From Bradyrhizobium sp. WBAH42 (GTDB taxonomy: Bacteria; Pseudomonadota; Alphaproteobacteria; Rhizobiales; Xanthobacteraceae): 64,000 nucleotides of DNA. The stretch is taken from assembly GCF_024585265.1 (NCBI RefSeq), contig NZ_CP036533.1, positions 8,069,001-8,133,000 on the forward strand. The letters run 5' to 3'. Made by a program: the position numbers and the translations under genes. This document shows, piece by piece, positions 46,116 to 56,369 of this stretch (position 1 is the stretch's first letter; each line of letters starts with the position of its first letter). The notes beneath the pieces are model-generated. The model searched no databases. It had not been told where the DNA came from and worked only from the letters and a program-made list of their open reading frames with translations.

Positions 46116-49100
46116 ATGACAAGCAGCACCGCGAAATTGCTAGCAGAAATGTCAGATGAAGGGCACTTCGAACGCCTCGCGACTGCAGTGCTGCGTGAAG
46201 CAGATAGCCGGTATTCGTCGCTTGTCCACCCTGGCGTGAACGCTGATGGCAAAACGGTCAAAGCGCCTGTCGACGGCATTACATACGTCTCGGGAGGCCT
46301 CCCTGCACAGCTTGTCGCTGTTCACCACACAACGACCAAAGCGTCAGATCTAAAATCCAAGTGGTTGCACGATCCAGCAACGGTGAAACCTCGTCGCGGG
46401 GGTCGACCCACGGCACCGGCAGGCGATCTCATCAAAACTGCGAAAATAGTCGCCGAGGAACGTGCTATAAATCCTCAACTTGAAGCGACACTGGTCCTGA
46501 CGACCAACCAAGAGCCTTCCGTCGAGCTTGTTCGAGACCTGCACGGTGAGGCAAAGAAACACGGCATTACAATCGACCTTTGGCCGCGATCGCGCCTCGC
46601 GCATTTTCTTGACAAACCGCAAGGCCAATGGTTGCGCCATACTTTCCTTGGTATCGAGCCCCAACATCTGTCGCGTGAGCTTCTGAGTAAGCTATCGCGT
46701 GATAGCGCACGAAACTTCAGGCCCGCAGACGATCAAAATGATGCCTGGGTGGATCGCTCTCTCGATTGCATTCTGGATGTTACGCGCAACGACATCGCCT
46801 TTATTGTAGCCGAATCCGGCTTCGGAAAGTCTGTTGCCTGTTACAAGAAATTGGTAAAGCACATTGATCAGGGAGGTTATGGACTCTTTCTTCCACACGA
46901 GATTCTGGAAAACGCACTTAACCTCGATCAAGCGGTAGGCCAGACGTTGCGGCAGCTTCATCCGCAACTGGCATCGAGTGTTGAAGACGATGTCCGCGCA
47001 GTATGTGAGGGGCATCATTCGCTTCTTTTGGTCGTCGAGGACATCAATCGTTCCAGAAATCCCGTTCAGCTTCTAGAAAAGCTTGCGAACTGGAGCGGGC
47101 GTAGTGAAACGACCAAGGACGAATCTGATGCTCCAGATCAGTGGCAAGTCCTATGTCCAGTTTGGCCTGAAGTACTTCTCTCTCTTACGGATCAGGCCCG
47201 CAAGCGCATCGAAGCGCTCTCCGTTACCTGCGCCCCCCTCACGATTGCTGAGAGCAGGCAAGCGGTGCAACGTCGTGCCGCGCTCGGAGGCCGCGTTCTT
47301 AGCGACATGGATGCCGATGCCATTTCCAGCGTGCTTGGCCATGACCCACTGCTTATTGCCCTTCATGCCCCAAACAAAGTGCCCAACCCCTATCGTATCT
47401 TAGAGGACTTTATTTCCTCTAGTTTGTCCCGTGCAGCCTCCGCGCAGCCCGAATATACTGCGCCGGACTATCGGTCCGGCCTATCAGCGCTTGCGGAGGC
47501 AATGCTGACCCATCGGGTGCTTGAGCCAGGATGGGATGATGTTACGTCGTGGTTCGGTCTCTCAGGAGCAGTCACGAACATACTTCGCCGACTGCTCAAG
47601 CACGGCGAGATCGTCCGGCTTGCTTCTAATTTGGGTCACGGGCGCTTACGATTTCGTCATGACCGAGTGAGGGAATCCCTGTTGAGTTCCTGCCTCGCCT
47701 CGATGATGCGGGATGGAACCGTCGACGAATCGATACTGTCAGACCCGTTTTTCGCTGAAATAATTGGAGGCGCATTAGCAGACGCGACCACGATGGTGCC
47801 CTTTGCCAATCGAGTGGCCACTATCAATCCGCTGGCGCTATTCTACGCGCTTCGTCGAATTGGCAGCTCGAATGCCACGGATTCCGCTTTACTCTTGAAA
47901 GAGGTCAATTCTTGGCTGGATCGAACGGAAGCCCACGCTAGCGCTCACCAGCACCTTCGATGGCAAGCACTTTGGGTGTTAGCGCAGACCGACGCGCCCC
48001 ATGTAGTCGACCTGGCCAGGCGCTTTCGGGAACGAGGCTGGAACGCTTGGTTTGCCCGCTTACGCAACGGTGACGTTTCCGGAGGGATTGAACTCTGTCA
48101 TCGCCTTGAGCCTGGAACTAATGCCCCATGGCGCGACACACAGCTAGAGCATGCGAAGATGCGCTTTGGGAAGAATCTGATCTCTAAACTGGCGGAAGTG
48201 CTGGAAAGAGATAACCTTGATACAGCTTCCCGTATTGGCGCACTACGGCTTGCTGGTCACTGTGCGGATGCTGACTTGTCAAACGCCATCGCCGTCAGCT
48301 GGACACGGGACGTAGAACGTCAGAATCATCTCGAAGATTACCTGTGGGCTGGCGCGCAATGTTGCGGCGCAGACCCGCAAAAGCTTCTTGAGCCCGTCTG
48401 TAACGCCTGGGCAAAGCTGCCCTCGAGTACGGATGGAAAACTTCCATCCCCCCGAGATGACATGGCTGCCAATAATGTTAGGTTTGCGTTTTGTAGGCGG
48501 CCGCCGATACACGCTTTGCAGTACCTAATTCAGCGGGCCAAAGACGCAGAGCTGAATTGGCCGATCCTGTATTTGTTGCATGAAATGGATCACCCCGACA
48601 CACTCGAATTTGTCGCCCATGAGCTTGCACACAAAGCGCGACGGGCGGCGGCCTCAGGCGGCTTTTCGCATTTTACGATGAGCGCGATAGACCGATGGGA
48701 TCCTGATCGTCGCCGTGGGCTCGGTCCGATGTCGGTTGCATCGAAATCGCGGTTGCTTGCTCTCTGGACGACTACCAACGCAGAAAAGTATCTCCGCGAA
48801 CAGGCGTTTCGCCTGTGGGCAGCATCAGAATCCGAAGGAGATTTGGACATCCTCCGTTCTATTGATCGCGAAGACGAGCTATTCGACAGGGCTTTATTTC
48901 AACGACTTAAGCGCGGAGATCAACAAGCCATCCCTTATGTACTCCCCAAATTTAAGACAAACCGGGACGACTACTGGTGGCAAGTAGGACGTTATCTATG
49001 GTCCGACGAAATGACCGAAGCTCTTGATGAGTCCCTCACACGGCGAGGAAAAAAGGCAGTGCGGGGGTGGGATAAGCCGGAACGTCAATCGGATTGGATG

Positions 49101-49802
49101 ACGTCCGAGAACATTTTGCGGCTGCCCGAGAAGGTGGCAGAGCGGCTTCTCATCAAACATTGGGACCACTTGCGCTTTGTCCCATACTTTGTGCAGGCGG
49201 CACTGTACACGGCCACGCCCGAGCTTCGGTCCCTCGTTGCAAAGACGATGTCCGAATGCCCTGACCCCAAGAATTTCATGAGGTTCATTGACTCACACTA
49301 CAACCTAAATGCAAGGGGCGCTTCGGGCTTGAATCGCTTGGCCCAGGTTGAATCCTTAGTCCCATACTTCGGTTTGTTCGATGAGCTTTCTATCGATCAA
49401 TTCTGGAAGTGCTGCAATACACATGGATGGTTCGAGTTTCGACGCAAGCATTTGGATCCGCTAGTGTCCCATCCCCACTATGCGGAACAGCTGGGAGGAG
49501 ACGGCACCCGAAAAGCCCTTGATGAGTTCCTTGAGAAAGATCGGCTTGTTTGGATGAATCATTGGCTTGATGATTGCCTTGCGGCGGGAGCGACCGTTGA
49601 CCAACTTGTCGGCGAGATCTCTAGCTGGTTAACCTCAAAAGCTTCGCTCGACGGGCTGCGTGTCGTCTCGGCCGCATTGATGCACGTTGGTCGCCGTAGT
49701 GATCTCCCGATCTTACGTAGTGTCACGGCGCAGCCCCAGGACGCATGCGAGGCAATCATAGCCGACACCACGTTTGCAGTTATGCGACGTACGCTTCACT
49801 GA
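46116..49802 (+). CDS. Giant STAND-type P-loop NTPase with N-terminal nuclease-like domain (1228 aa)
   Basis: Residues 1-185 form an alpha/beta domain (GHFERLATAVLREADSRYSS, D53 in APVDGITYVSGG, a strand QLVAVHHTTT at 66-74, then KWLHDPATVKPRRGG and TLVLTTNQEPS). The layout suggests a PD-(D/E)xK/Mrr-like fold, though the second acidic residue is not obvious. The NTPase core has Walker A VAESGFGKSVA (231-241) and Walker B LLLVVEDINR (303-312), with a STAND-like extension. Residues 500-1228 are all-helical, repeat-like and Trp-rich. This is the layout of Avs/NLR-like anti-phage sensors: effector, ATPase, sensor. No Shine-Dalgarno is strong; the ATG at 46116 follows AAAAGTGAC. Intact, 236 bp after tRNA-fMet, with a similar giant gene 111 bp downstream. 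Function is an inference from architecture. Confidence 0.75.
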   Translation: MTSSTAKLLAEMSDEGHFERLATAVLREADSRYSSLVHPGVNADGKTVKAPVDGITYVSGGLPAQLVAVHHTTTKASDLKSKWLHDPATVKPRRGGRPTAPAGDLIKTAKIVAEERAINPQLEATLVLTTNQEPSVELVRDLHGEAKKHGITIDLWPRSRLAHFLDKPQGQWLRHTFLGIEPQHLSRELLSKLSRDSARNFRPADDQNDAWVDRSLDCILDVTRNDIAFIVAESGFGKSVACYKKLVKHIDQGGYGLFLPHEILENALNLDQAVGQTLRQLHPQLASSVEDDVRAVCEGHHSLLLVVEDINRSRNPVQLLEKLANWSGRSETTKDESDAPDQWQVLCPVWPEVLLSLTDQARKRIEALSVTCAPLTIAESRQAVQRRAALGGRVLSDMDADAISSVLGHDPLLIALHAPNKVPNPYRILEDFISSSLSRAASAQPEYTAPDYRSGLSALAEAMLTHRVLEPGWDDVTSWFGLSGAVTNILRRLLKHGEIVRLASNLGHGRLRFRHDRVRESLLSSCLASMMRDGTVDESILSDPFFAEIIGGALADATTMVPFANRVATINPLALFYALRRIGSSNATDSALLLKEVNSWLDRTEAHASAHQHLRWQALWVLAQTDAPHVVDLARRFRERGWNAWFARLRNGDVSGGIELCHRLEPGTNAPWRDTQLEHAKMRFGKNLISKLAEVLERDNLDTASRIGALRLAGHCADADLSNAIAVSWTRDVERQNHLEDYLWAGAQCCGADPQKLLEPVCNAWAKLPSSTDGKLPSPRDDMAANNVRFAFCRRPPIHALQYLIQRAKDAELNWPILYLLHEMDHPDTLEFVAHELAHKARRAAASGGFSHFTMSAIDRWDPDRRRGLGPMSVASKSRLLALWTTTNAEKYLREQAFRLWAASESEGDLDILRSIDREDELFDRALFQRLKRGDQQAIPYVLPKFKTNRDDYWWQVGRYLWSDEMTEALDESLTRRGKKAVRGWDKPERQSDWMTSENILRLPEKVAERLLIKHWDHLRFVPYFVQAALYTATPELRSLVAKTMSECPDPKNFMRFIDSHYNLNARGASGLNRLAQVESLVPYFGLFDELSIDQFWKCCNTHGWFEFRRKHLDPLVSHPHYAEQLGGDGTRKALDEFLEKDRLVWMNHWLDDCLAAGATVDQLVGEISSWLTSKASLDGLRVVSAALMHVGRRSDLPILRSVTAQPQDACEAIIADTTFAVMRRTLH

Positions 49803-49893
49803 CCGTAGGCAGCGAGCAACCAACGGACTCCCAGGCACCTCACTCTCCACACATGGACACCACCTCCGAATGAGATTCCTTGGCAACCCACGC

Positions 49894-49909
49894 GATAGTA
49901 AATACTATC
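49894..49909. promoter_or_regulatory. Inverted repeat at the start of the second giant gene
   Basis: GATAGTA-AA-TACTATC, a perfect 7-bp dyad with a 2-nt spacer, ends four bases before the ATG at 49914, where a ribosome binding site would normally be. It could be an operator or a translation-blocking element; no Shine-Dalgarno is visible otherwise. Confidence 0.6.
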
Positions 49910-49913
49910 TTGC

Positions 49914-52900
49914 ATGATGGCGAAGAGATCCAAGAAAGCGAGCCCCACCAAAAAGCGCAAATCATCGGTGACGACGCGGTCGACCGGTGGAGGCGGGTTC
50001 GTCTTTGAGGACCAAATTGCTGCCTTCCTTCTCGTCAAGATGCTATCCGGCGAACCGATACCAGGCCTTGGGGACGAGGGACTTGGCAACCTCCTTCAAA
50101 TGCAGACCAGTTCGCTGGGATGGACGATTGATGATTTGCTTGCCGTAAGCGAATCCGCTGGCTCTAAGCTAGCGTTATCCTGCAAGAGCAACATGCAGGT
50201 TACGGGTACTGGTCTCCCAGATAGCTTTGTGATCGCTGCTTGGCAGCAATGGAAAGCCCCACGGCCACCCAGCCCCTTCGATCAATCAAAAGACAAGCTG
50301 ATGCTTGTCACGCGCGGCAAGCATCAGGCGTTCGAGCCACTCTGGGCGGATATTAAGACCTGGTGCTCTCATCCAGACAATCCGCTGGCTCTTGCACGAG
50401 CAAAGCAGACCGCTGCCCACGGTAGAATCTTCAAGAACACGAAGTCTGCAATTCAAACGGTCGACAAGAGCGTTTCTGACGAGGATGTTATAGCCCTCCT
50501 CTCCCGCTTGGAAGTGTTGGCAACCGACTTCGACCTGCCAAACTCTCAGAATCGAGCCGATTCAATCGTTCAGTGCCGCAAGTTGCTGGTCAGCGGAAGC
50601 CAACCAGAAGCAGTCGAACTGTGGAACGCTTTGGTGAGCGAGGCCGAGGCCGCGCGGGTATCTCATGGCTTGATCAAGCTAAACCTGCTTTGGCCGAAGC
50701 TGACCAAGCGCTTCAGATTGAAGCCCCATCTAAACTATGACCGTTCCTGGAACGTGCTCGACGCGATAACTGCGGACAACAAGGCGGGTGTGCAAACTGC
50801 ACTACCAACAGGCTTCTCTCTCGATCGCAAGTTTGAGAGTGACGTCTTGGTGGAGCGTTTCTCTGCAGATCCGGTCCTCGTCGTATTTGGAGACTCCGGT
50901 AGCGGCAAATCAGCGCTCGTGAAGCAAACACTAGACCAACGCTATCCAAGCTGGAAGCAGATCTGGCTCACCATGGATGACCTCGGCGGGGCTCTTTCCG
51001 CGGCTCGTCGTCAGTCTATCGGCCTCGATCACGCACTGGACGAGGTTTTTCGCTTCAGCCCGTATGCCGACAACGTACTTGTGCTGGACGCAGCTGAGCG
51101 CTTTTCCGATGAGCTCGTTGCAAAGGCACAATCCCTTGTCTCGGCGCTCATCGAACATAACAAGAGCGCCTCATTGAGTTGGCGCATTGTGATAATCGGC
51201 CAAATAGATGGCTGGTCGCAAGGCAAACTTCAGCGGATCGGAAACTCTACGCTTCCGCAGCACTACGAAGTAAAACCACTTTCTCTCGACGAGGTACGGG
51301 AGGGATTGCAGTCAGCCCCACAGTTGAGGTGGGCTGCGGCTCGGGATGAAATTGTGCTCGCTCTCACCAATCCTCGCACGCTTGCGTGGGTGGTGCAGGC
51401 CGCGGCCCAGTTCGAAGGTGGGAATATTTCATCGCTCGCATCTCACATTGCGATTGCTGACCACCTATGGCGGTATTGGACCGCCGACAAGCTGACGCTT
51501 CAGCGCACTCTGATGGTACTGGCGGAGCGAGAAGCCAACTTTGAGCATAGCTTCGAACTGAGCAAGCTCGATCCGGGCGATGTTCAGGCCATCGAAAACA
51601 AGCCGCCTCAACTTCCGCTTCGCCGCAACAAGTACAATCGCTTTGAGTTTGAGCACGACCTGGCGGCAGATTGGATTCGATTCCAACGGCTTAAGGAAAT
51701 TGCTTCCGAAACGGGGAGCTGGGCACAGCTAGCCAGCAACCCGCTCTGGTTGGGCGCTCTTCGCATGCTTGGAGGGTTCCTTCTACGGGAGCAGACATCT
51801 GATGGTCAAACTGCCTGGGATGTCGCCTTCGAAGCAGTGACAAGCAAGGCCGAAAATGCGACCGCTGCCGATGTCCTACTGGACGCTCTTTGCTTAGATC
51901 CGAATGCCGAGGTGTTCTTGACAGAACGCGTCGACCTTCTCCTCCGAGACCACGGCAAACTACTTATGCGTTTGCTCCGCCGCTTTCTGCATGTGGCGAC
52001 CGTACCAGGAGGGCCGTCCAAGCTGCTCGGCGACGTTCTCTACGCCGATCCGTCTTTTTCTCTTTATTTGGAGGCCCAGTTTCGTACGCCAATTCCAGGG
52101 CGCTGGGTTGCGTTGGCCCGCTTCCTCCGGACGCATCAAGGCAAAATAGCTGCCCTCTACTCGTCCACAGTGGCTAAAGTCTGCGAGAGGTGGTTAAGCG
52201 GATTCCCAGCGATGCACGCGGGCACTCCGTTTCTTCTCCGGACCCAGTTCGCGGAACTGGCATTGGCCACTGCGCGTGCCGTTCAATTGGAGCAGAGAAA
52301 AGGAACAATCTTTGCGGATGATTCCGTGAAGGACATCTGCACGGCGGCGCTTGCAGGAGCTCCCGACCTTCCGGACCAAGTGTCACAATGGGCTCTCGAA
52401 ATGGCCCGACGTCGCCCGCTAGACGCGACTCTCGCGGCAGCGGTGGCCGAGCATAGACGCAAACAAGCAATCGAGCATGAAGAGAAACTCCGGACGGATG
52501 AGGAGTATCGGAAGAGGCATGAGCGTCGCCAGTCCGCCCATGTGCCATATACTCGATCGGGCCGGAAGCTACCTCCATGGTCTCTCGGACCGCAGGGGCG
52601 CGTTGACCATCACTTCCGGGATGCCTGCGCAAACGGCGCAGCACTTATCCCCCTGATGAGGGTTCGGTCGTCGATTGCAGCCGAATTATTGTTGGCGATT
52701 GTCATCGAAGGTGAGCCTGAAGAGGAGTACGGGACATCTCGATTCCGTGACAACGTCGGACTACAGTATGACCATCAGTCGTACCCCACTGGGTTCTGGA
52801 AAAGTCCCTTCTTCTCCTTCCTGCAGATTGATCGAGACGCAGCTCTTGATGCCCTTACGAAGCTCATCAACTTTTGTACTGATCGGTGGATACACGAGGT

Positions 52901-55232
52901 TAAGAGACATTCAGAGGGGCGCTATCCGAGCATCAAGCTGATTTTGAACGACGGTACCGAAAAGGAATTTTTTGGCAACAGTCGGGTCTATGATTGGTGC
53001 CTATCAAGTTCCAGCTTTGCCGGTCAGCTTAGCAGCGGACTGGCCGCTCTTGAACGTTGGTTGTCGCTGCTGGTATCAGCAGGAGAAGATGTCGACCTGC
53101 TCCTGGAGCGAATACTTACAAGTACAAACTCGGTTGCCGTACTGGCGGTGCTGGCAAATATCGGAAAGCTAAAGCCGGAGCTTTTTCTCGGAGTTCTTAA
53201 GCCTCTGGCCGCAAGCGAACACCTCTATCGTTGGGATGAAAACCTCGTCAAATCGTTGCCGATGTATTTCGACGGGATGCAGCTGGCTCGACTTGGTGAA
53301 CTAATCTTCGGTATCGCTCGGGACTGGCACTTTGCTCCTCAGCATAAAGTCTCCATGACCGACACCGTCATAGACCTTATCGGCGCAAATCAAAGCTTTG
53401 CCGAGTTTGTGAGGAGTGCCTGCACCGCGTGGAAGACCTCCACTGATGAAAAAGCTGCATTAGAGCAACGAATCCTATCCGCACGACTTGATAGCAATAA
53501 TTATTCCGTCACGGTCGATACCAGCACCAATGCAGAGAAACGGGAGTTTAAATATCCCGAGCGACTGCTCGTCGACATAGACGCATTTCAGCAGTCAAAG
53601 GCTGCTGGCCAGACGATAGTGCTGCTCCCTGACTACTGCCTTAGGGTCTTGGGCCAACCTCACTCACTGCAGGGCGAGGATGCCGATCGGCTTGCGGGTT
53701 GTTTCACGGTTATCGACAACGAGACGGAACTCGAAGATCATTTCAAGGAACGGGCAAGAATTGCCGTCGCAAGCACCTTGATAGCCAAGGCCCCGGAGTG
53801 GCTCCAACAGCACGAGGAAACAAAAAGGGTTGTCGATGGCATCATCGCCGCAGAAGTTATGGCTATTGGTCATACTGCCGAGGCCCTGCGTAGCGCTCGG
53901 CACGATTGGCGCGACGATCTGTCGTTTCTGACGTATGCCCTATTTCACCAATGGCTCAAGAACCCCAGTTCCGAGACCGACGCTGCCGTCATGAGACTCA
54001 TGACCAGCGGGAATCGGGGTGCGGAGACTTTGCTTTTCGGTCTAGCACATCAGCACCGCCAAGAGCTGGGAGGCAGATGGGCGAGGCTGGTAGACCTTGG
54101 CCTTCTGTGGGCGGGGCTCTCAATTCTTCGGCCGGGCTTTGATGAGGAAGCGGTCGCTTGGAATAATTGGCTCAGACGGTTCCGCGCCTGGCGCCTGAAT
54201 GGCTATTCCTCATCTCCTAAGAGGATCGAAGCGGTAGATATTGCCAATCGTGTCGAGAAGCTTGAACGCGCGCGCTGGAACCGCGAGTTTGACAAACAGG
54301 ATTGGCACAGTCGTATGCCACCCGAAGAACGACGTTCAGAGGGTCTCGACTGGTCATTCCTGGAAACCGCATTTGCTTGGCTCACGCCTTCTGACGGTCA
54401 GAAGGCGCCGCTGGGTGCCTCAGCAGATTCGGCAGAAGAACGCAGACTCCTTCTGTCCCTTTGGTCGTATGAGGTGTGGCTTCGCCACCGTTCTGTTGAC
54501 GAGCGCAATGACGATCCGGGCCCAACCCAAATCGGTTACAGCCTGCTCGATCAACTCGCGAAGCGCGCAATGCAGGAGCCTTCACAATCCGCCATGCAAA
54601 TGTGGGAACCGGTCCTCGTCTTGGGTGCGCCTGCACACTATGCGGTGGGTCAGTTCTTGCAATCTTGGTTTGCCCAAGCGCAAAAAGCCGATCCGGTAGA
54701 GTTTGGAACGCGCTGGCGGCCAATGATTGAATATGCGTTGGGATCTCCGACCTGGGGCGACGGCAATCCTTGGTACTACGGTCAGAGGATTCTCACTCAA
54801 GTGTTTGGCTGCTACGCCACCGACTCCCTGGATGCTAATCCCGCGTTTCAAACAATCGTGCTGGGGTTCAAGCCGCTCTACCAAGTTTGGGCCTCGCGGC
54901 ATCTACGAAAAGATGACGACAACGTAAAGGCTATTTGCTCGTTCTTGAGCTCCTCGACTGGCAAGCTGCTTCGCCTGGACGGCCTGAGCTGGATTCACGC
55001 CGTGCTTGTCGGAAATGATCCGGTCTATATCGGCTGGCGGTCCACTGCACTGGACTCACTGGTCAATTTGCTCGACGTCATTCTAGCCGAGGATATTTCA
55101 ATACTTTCTGGCACCCCGGCCGCCCGCTCGACGTTCCTCGCCATCATTGACGCTCTGGTGGCCAAGCAAGTGCCTGCGGCGTTGGCACTTCAGGAGCGTG
55201 CTCGTCGACTGTTGCGTCCTGATCGGTCTTGA
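49914..55232 (+). CDS. Giant STAND-type P-loop NTPase with DUF4297/Cap4-like nuclease-like N-terminus (1772 aa)
   Basis: A basic tail (KRSKKASPTKKRKS) leads to GGGGFVFEDQIAAFLLVKML (E32), then DD at 73-74 in WTIDDLLAVSE and KLALSCKSN (K91). This D/E...D...xxK spacing and the opening 'G-x-x-[FY]-x-[DE]-Q...A' recall DUF4297/Cap4-type dsDNA nucleases. The ATPase has Walker A VVFGDSGSGKSALVKQ (324-339) and Walker B NVLVLDAAERF (387-397), followed by STAND-like PLSLDEV and FEFEHDLAADW (winged-helix/HD region near 575). Over 1100 residues of helical repeats follow. At 1772 residues it is near the upper size of known Avs proteins. Intact and co-directional with the 1228-residue protein. Best read as a two-protein anti-phage sensor/effector pair, unproven. 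Confidence 0.75.
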   Translation: MMAKRSKKASPTKKRKSSVTTRSTGGGGFVFEDQIAAFLLVKMLSGEPIPGLGDEGLGNLLQMQTSSLGWTIDDLLAVSESAGSKLALSCKSNMQVTGTGLPDSFVIAAWQQWKAPRPPSPFDQSKDKLMLVTRGKHQAFEPLWADIKTWCSHPDNPLALARAKQTAAHGRIFKNTKSAIQTVDKSVSDEDVIALLSRLEVLATDFDLPNSQNRADSIVQCRKLLVSGSQPEAVELWNALVSEAEAARVSHGLIKLNLLWPKLTKRFRLKPHLNYDRSWNVLDAITADNKAGVQTALPTGFSLDRKFESDVLVERFSADPVLVVFGDSGSGKSALVKQTLDQRYPSWKQIWLTMDDLGGALSAARRQSIGLDHALDEVFRFSPYADNVLVLDAAERFSDELVAKAQSLVSALIEHNKSASLSWRIVIIGQIDGWSQGKLQRIGNSTLPQHYEVKPLSLDEVREGLQSAPQLRWAAARDEIVLALTNPRTLAWVVQAAAQFEGGNISSLASHIAIADHLWRYWTADKLTLQRTLMVLAEREANFEHSFELSKLDPGDVQAIENKPPQLPLRRNKYNRFEFEHDLAADWIRFQRLKEIASETGSWAQLASNPLWLGALRMLGGFLLREQTSDGQTAWDVAFEAVTSKAENATAADVLLDALCLDPNAEVFLTERVDLLLRDHGKLLMRLLRRFLHVATVPGGPSKLLGDVLYADPSFSLYLEAQFRTPIPGRWVALARFLRTHQGKIAALYSSTVAKVCERWLSGFPAMHAGTPFLLRTQFAELALATARAVQLEQRKGTIFADDSVKDICTAALAGAPDLPDQVSQWALEMARRRPLDATLAAAVAEHRRKQAIEHEEKLRTDEEYRKRHERRQSAHVPYTRSGRKLPPWSLGPQGRVDHHFRDACANGAALIPLMRVRSSIAAELLLAIVIEGEPEEEYGTSRFRDNVGLQYDHQSYPTGFWKSPFFSFLQIDRDAALDALTKLINFCTDRWIHEVKRHSEGRYPSIKLILNDGTEKEFFGNSRVYDWCLSSSSFAGQLSSGLAALERWLSLLVSAGEDVDLLLERILTSTNSVAVLAVLANIGKLKPELFLGVLKPLAASEHLYRWDENLVKSLPMYFDGMQLARLGELIFGIARDWHFAPQHKVSMTDTVIDLIGANQSFAEFVRSACTAWKTSTDEKAALEQRILSARLDSNNYSVTVDTSTNAEKREFKYPERLLVDIDAFQQSKAAGQTIVLLPDYCLRVLGQPHSLQGEDADRLAGCFTVIDNETELEDHFKERARIAVASTLIAKAPEWLQQHEETKRVVDGIIAAEVMAIGHTAEALRSARHDWRDDLSFLTYALFHQWLKNPSSETDAAVMRLMTSGNRGAETLLFGLAHQHRQELGGRWARLVDLGLLWAGLSILRPGFDEEAVAWNNWLRRFRAWRLNGYSSSPKRIEAVDIANRVEKLERARWNREFDKQDWHSRMPPEERRSEGLDWSFLETAFAWLTPSDGQKAPLGASADSAEERRLLLSLWSYEVWLRHRSVDERNDDPGPTQIGYSLLDQLAKRAMQEPSQSAMQMWEPVLVLGAPAHYAVGQFLQSWFAQAQKADPVEFGTRWRPMIEYALGSPTWGDGNPWYYGQRILTQVFGCYATDSLDANPAFQTIVLGFKPLYQVWASRHLRKDDDNVKAICSFLSSSTGKLLRLDGLSWIHAVLVGNDPVYIGWRSTALDSLVNLLDVILAEDISILSGTPAARSTFLAIIDALVAKQVPAALALQERARRLLRPDRS

Positions 55233-55259
55233 GCCCAGAAACTTGTGTCCCTCGCCGGA

Positions 55260-55317
55260 GGCACCCGGGAAAGCATCTGCCTTCGGCACCGCTATCACTG
55301 ATGCGTTCCCGGGTGCC
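55260..55317. repeat. Large hairpin after the giant gene pair
   Basis: GGCACCCGGGAAAGCATC at 55260-55277 pairs with GATGCGTTCCCGGGTGCC at 55300-55317 over 17 of 18 positions. A small GCC-TTC-GGC hairpin lies in its loop. There is no U tract directly after it, so it may be a bidirectional RNA-stabilising or palindromic mobile repeat rather than a classical terminator. Confidence 0.75.
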
Positions 55318-55825
55318 GTTGTTAACCGGTCTCGGGACTCCGAGCTTGCTTTGCCGCGTTGCGCAAGAGTCTTTGGTCGAAGGTGCGAAACGCGGGTCGC
55401 TGCGACTCACTCTTTTTGTTTCGGTGCACATACCTGTCCACTGGAATCCCCAATGCACCGCCACTAGGATAGTTAGACAATCTTCCTGCAATAGTCGTTG
55501 TTCGATAGCTGTTTTCCAAACAGCTTCGCAGGAAGCCACTGCCGGTGCACCTCTCCCTGATGACACCAGAGATCACCCGCTATAACCGGTTCATTCCTGT
55601 CTATCCGCGCAATCGTCTCCACGACCAGCATCCCCAACCACCTGCTTCATTCCAAAGCAGGCAGCGCAACAGACCTAACTGGAGGGGGCGCATTGCCTCA
55701 CCCAGAATGTTACTGGACAACTTCTCGCCGATGATTGGGTCGGTGCCATCGAATTGGTTCGGTGGCGTCTATGGCGGGAAAGATCAGTATGGGCGCGCGG
55801 CGCGAGGTGGTGTCGCGAGATGCGC
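55318..55825. other. No recognisable gene
   Basis: Frames up to 180 codons exist but are low-quality and run into IS3 sequence in the wrong sense. Nothing identifiable. Confidence 0.35.
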
Positions 55826-56149
55826 GACAGCCTTCCGCTTGGCCGCGGGCGTCACCACTTCTTTCCCAAAAGGTCCTTCAACGCCGCATTGTCCAGCATG
55901 GCGTCAGCCAGGAGCCGCTTCAGCTTCGTGTTCTCGTCCTCCTCCAGCGTCCTCAGCCGCTTGGCCTCGGAGACGTCCATCCCGCCGTACTTGGCCTTCC
56001 ATTTGTAGATGCTGGCGTCGCTCACGCCGTGCTTGCGGCATAGATCGGCGACCGACACCCCGGCCTCGTGCTCCTTCAAGATCCCGATAATCTGCTCTTC
56101 CGTAAAGCGGCTACGCTTCATGCTCTGGTCCTCGTCGTGGGCCAGAACG
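55826..56149 (-). pseudogene. IS3-family OrfA fragment (same element type as 13017)
   Basis: The minus strand carries OrfA complete ([20 protein letters not shown] to LLGKKW, 56121-55852) plus a few bases of OrfB. It is nearly identical to 13057-13395 with one extra codon in the leucine zipper and a few substitutions. Both element ends are missing; the match breaks off at 56149 and near 55826. Confidence 0.88.
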
Positions 56150-56369
56150 CATGGCCTGCAGGGCCTCTACAAATGGCGTGATCGACCATTGTGGCGCCAG
56201 CTCCCCGATCGCTTGGACAAACAGTCCACACGGACCTCAGCGTCGGTCACGGCATGAATGTAGTCCTGCAGAACGATTTGGCTCGCCGGGTGCTCGAAGG
56301 CGCACCGTATTGAGCCCGCCGGACTCTGCAGATATGGCCTGCATCGCGACAACTGAACGGACTGGGGCA

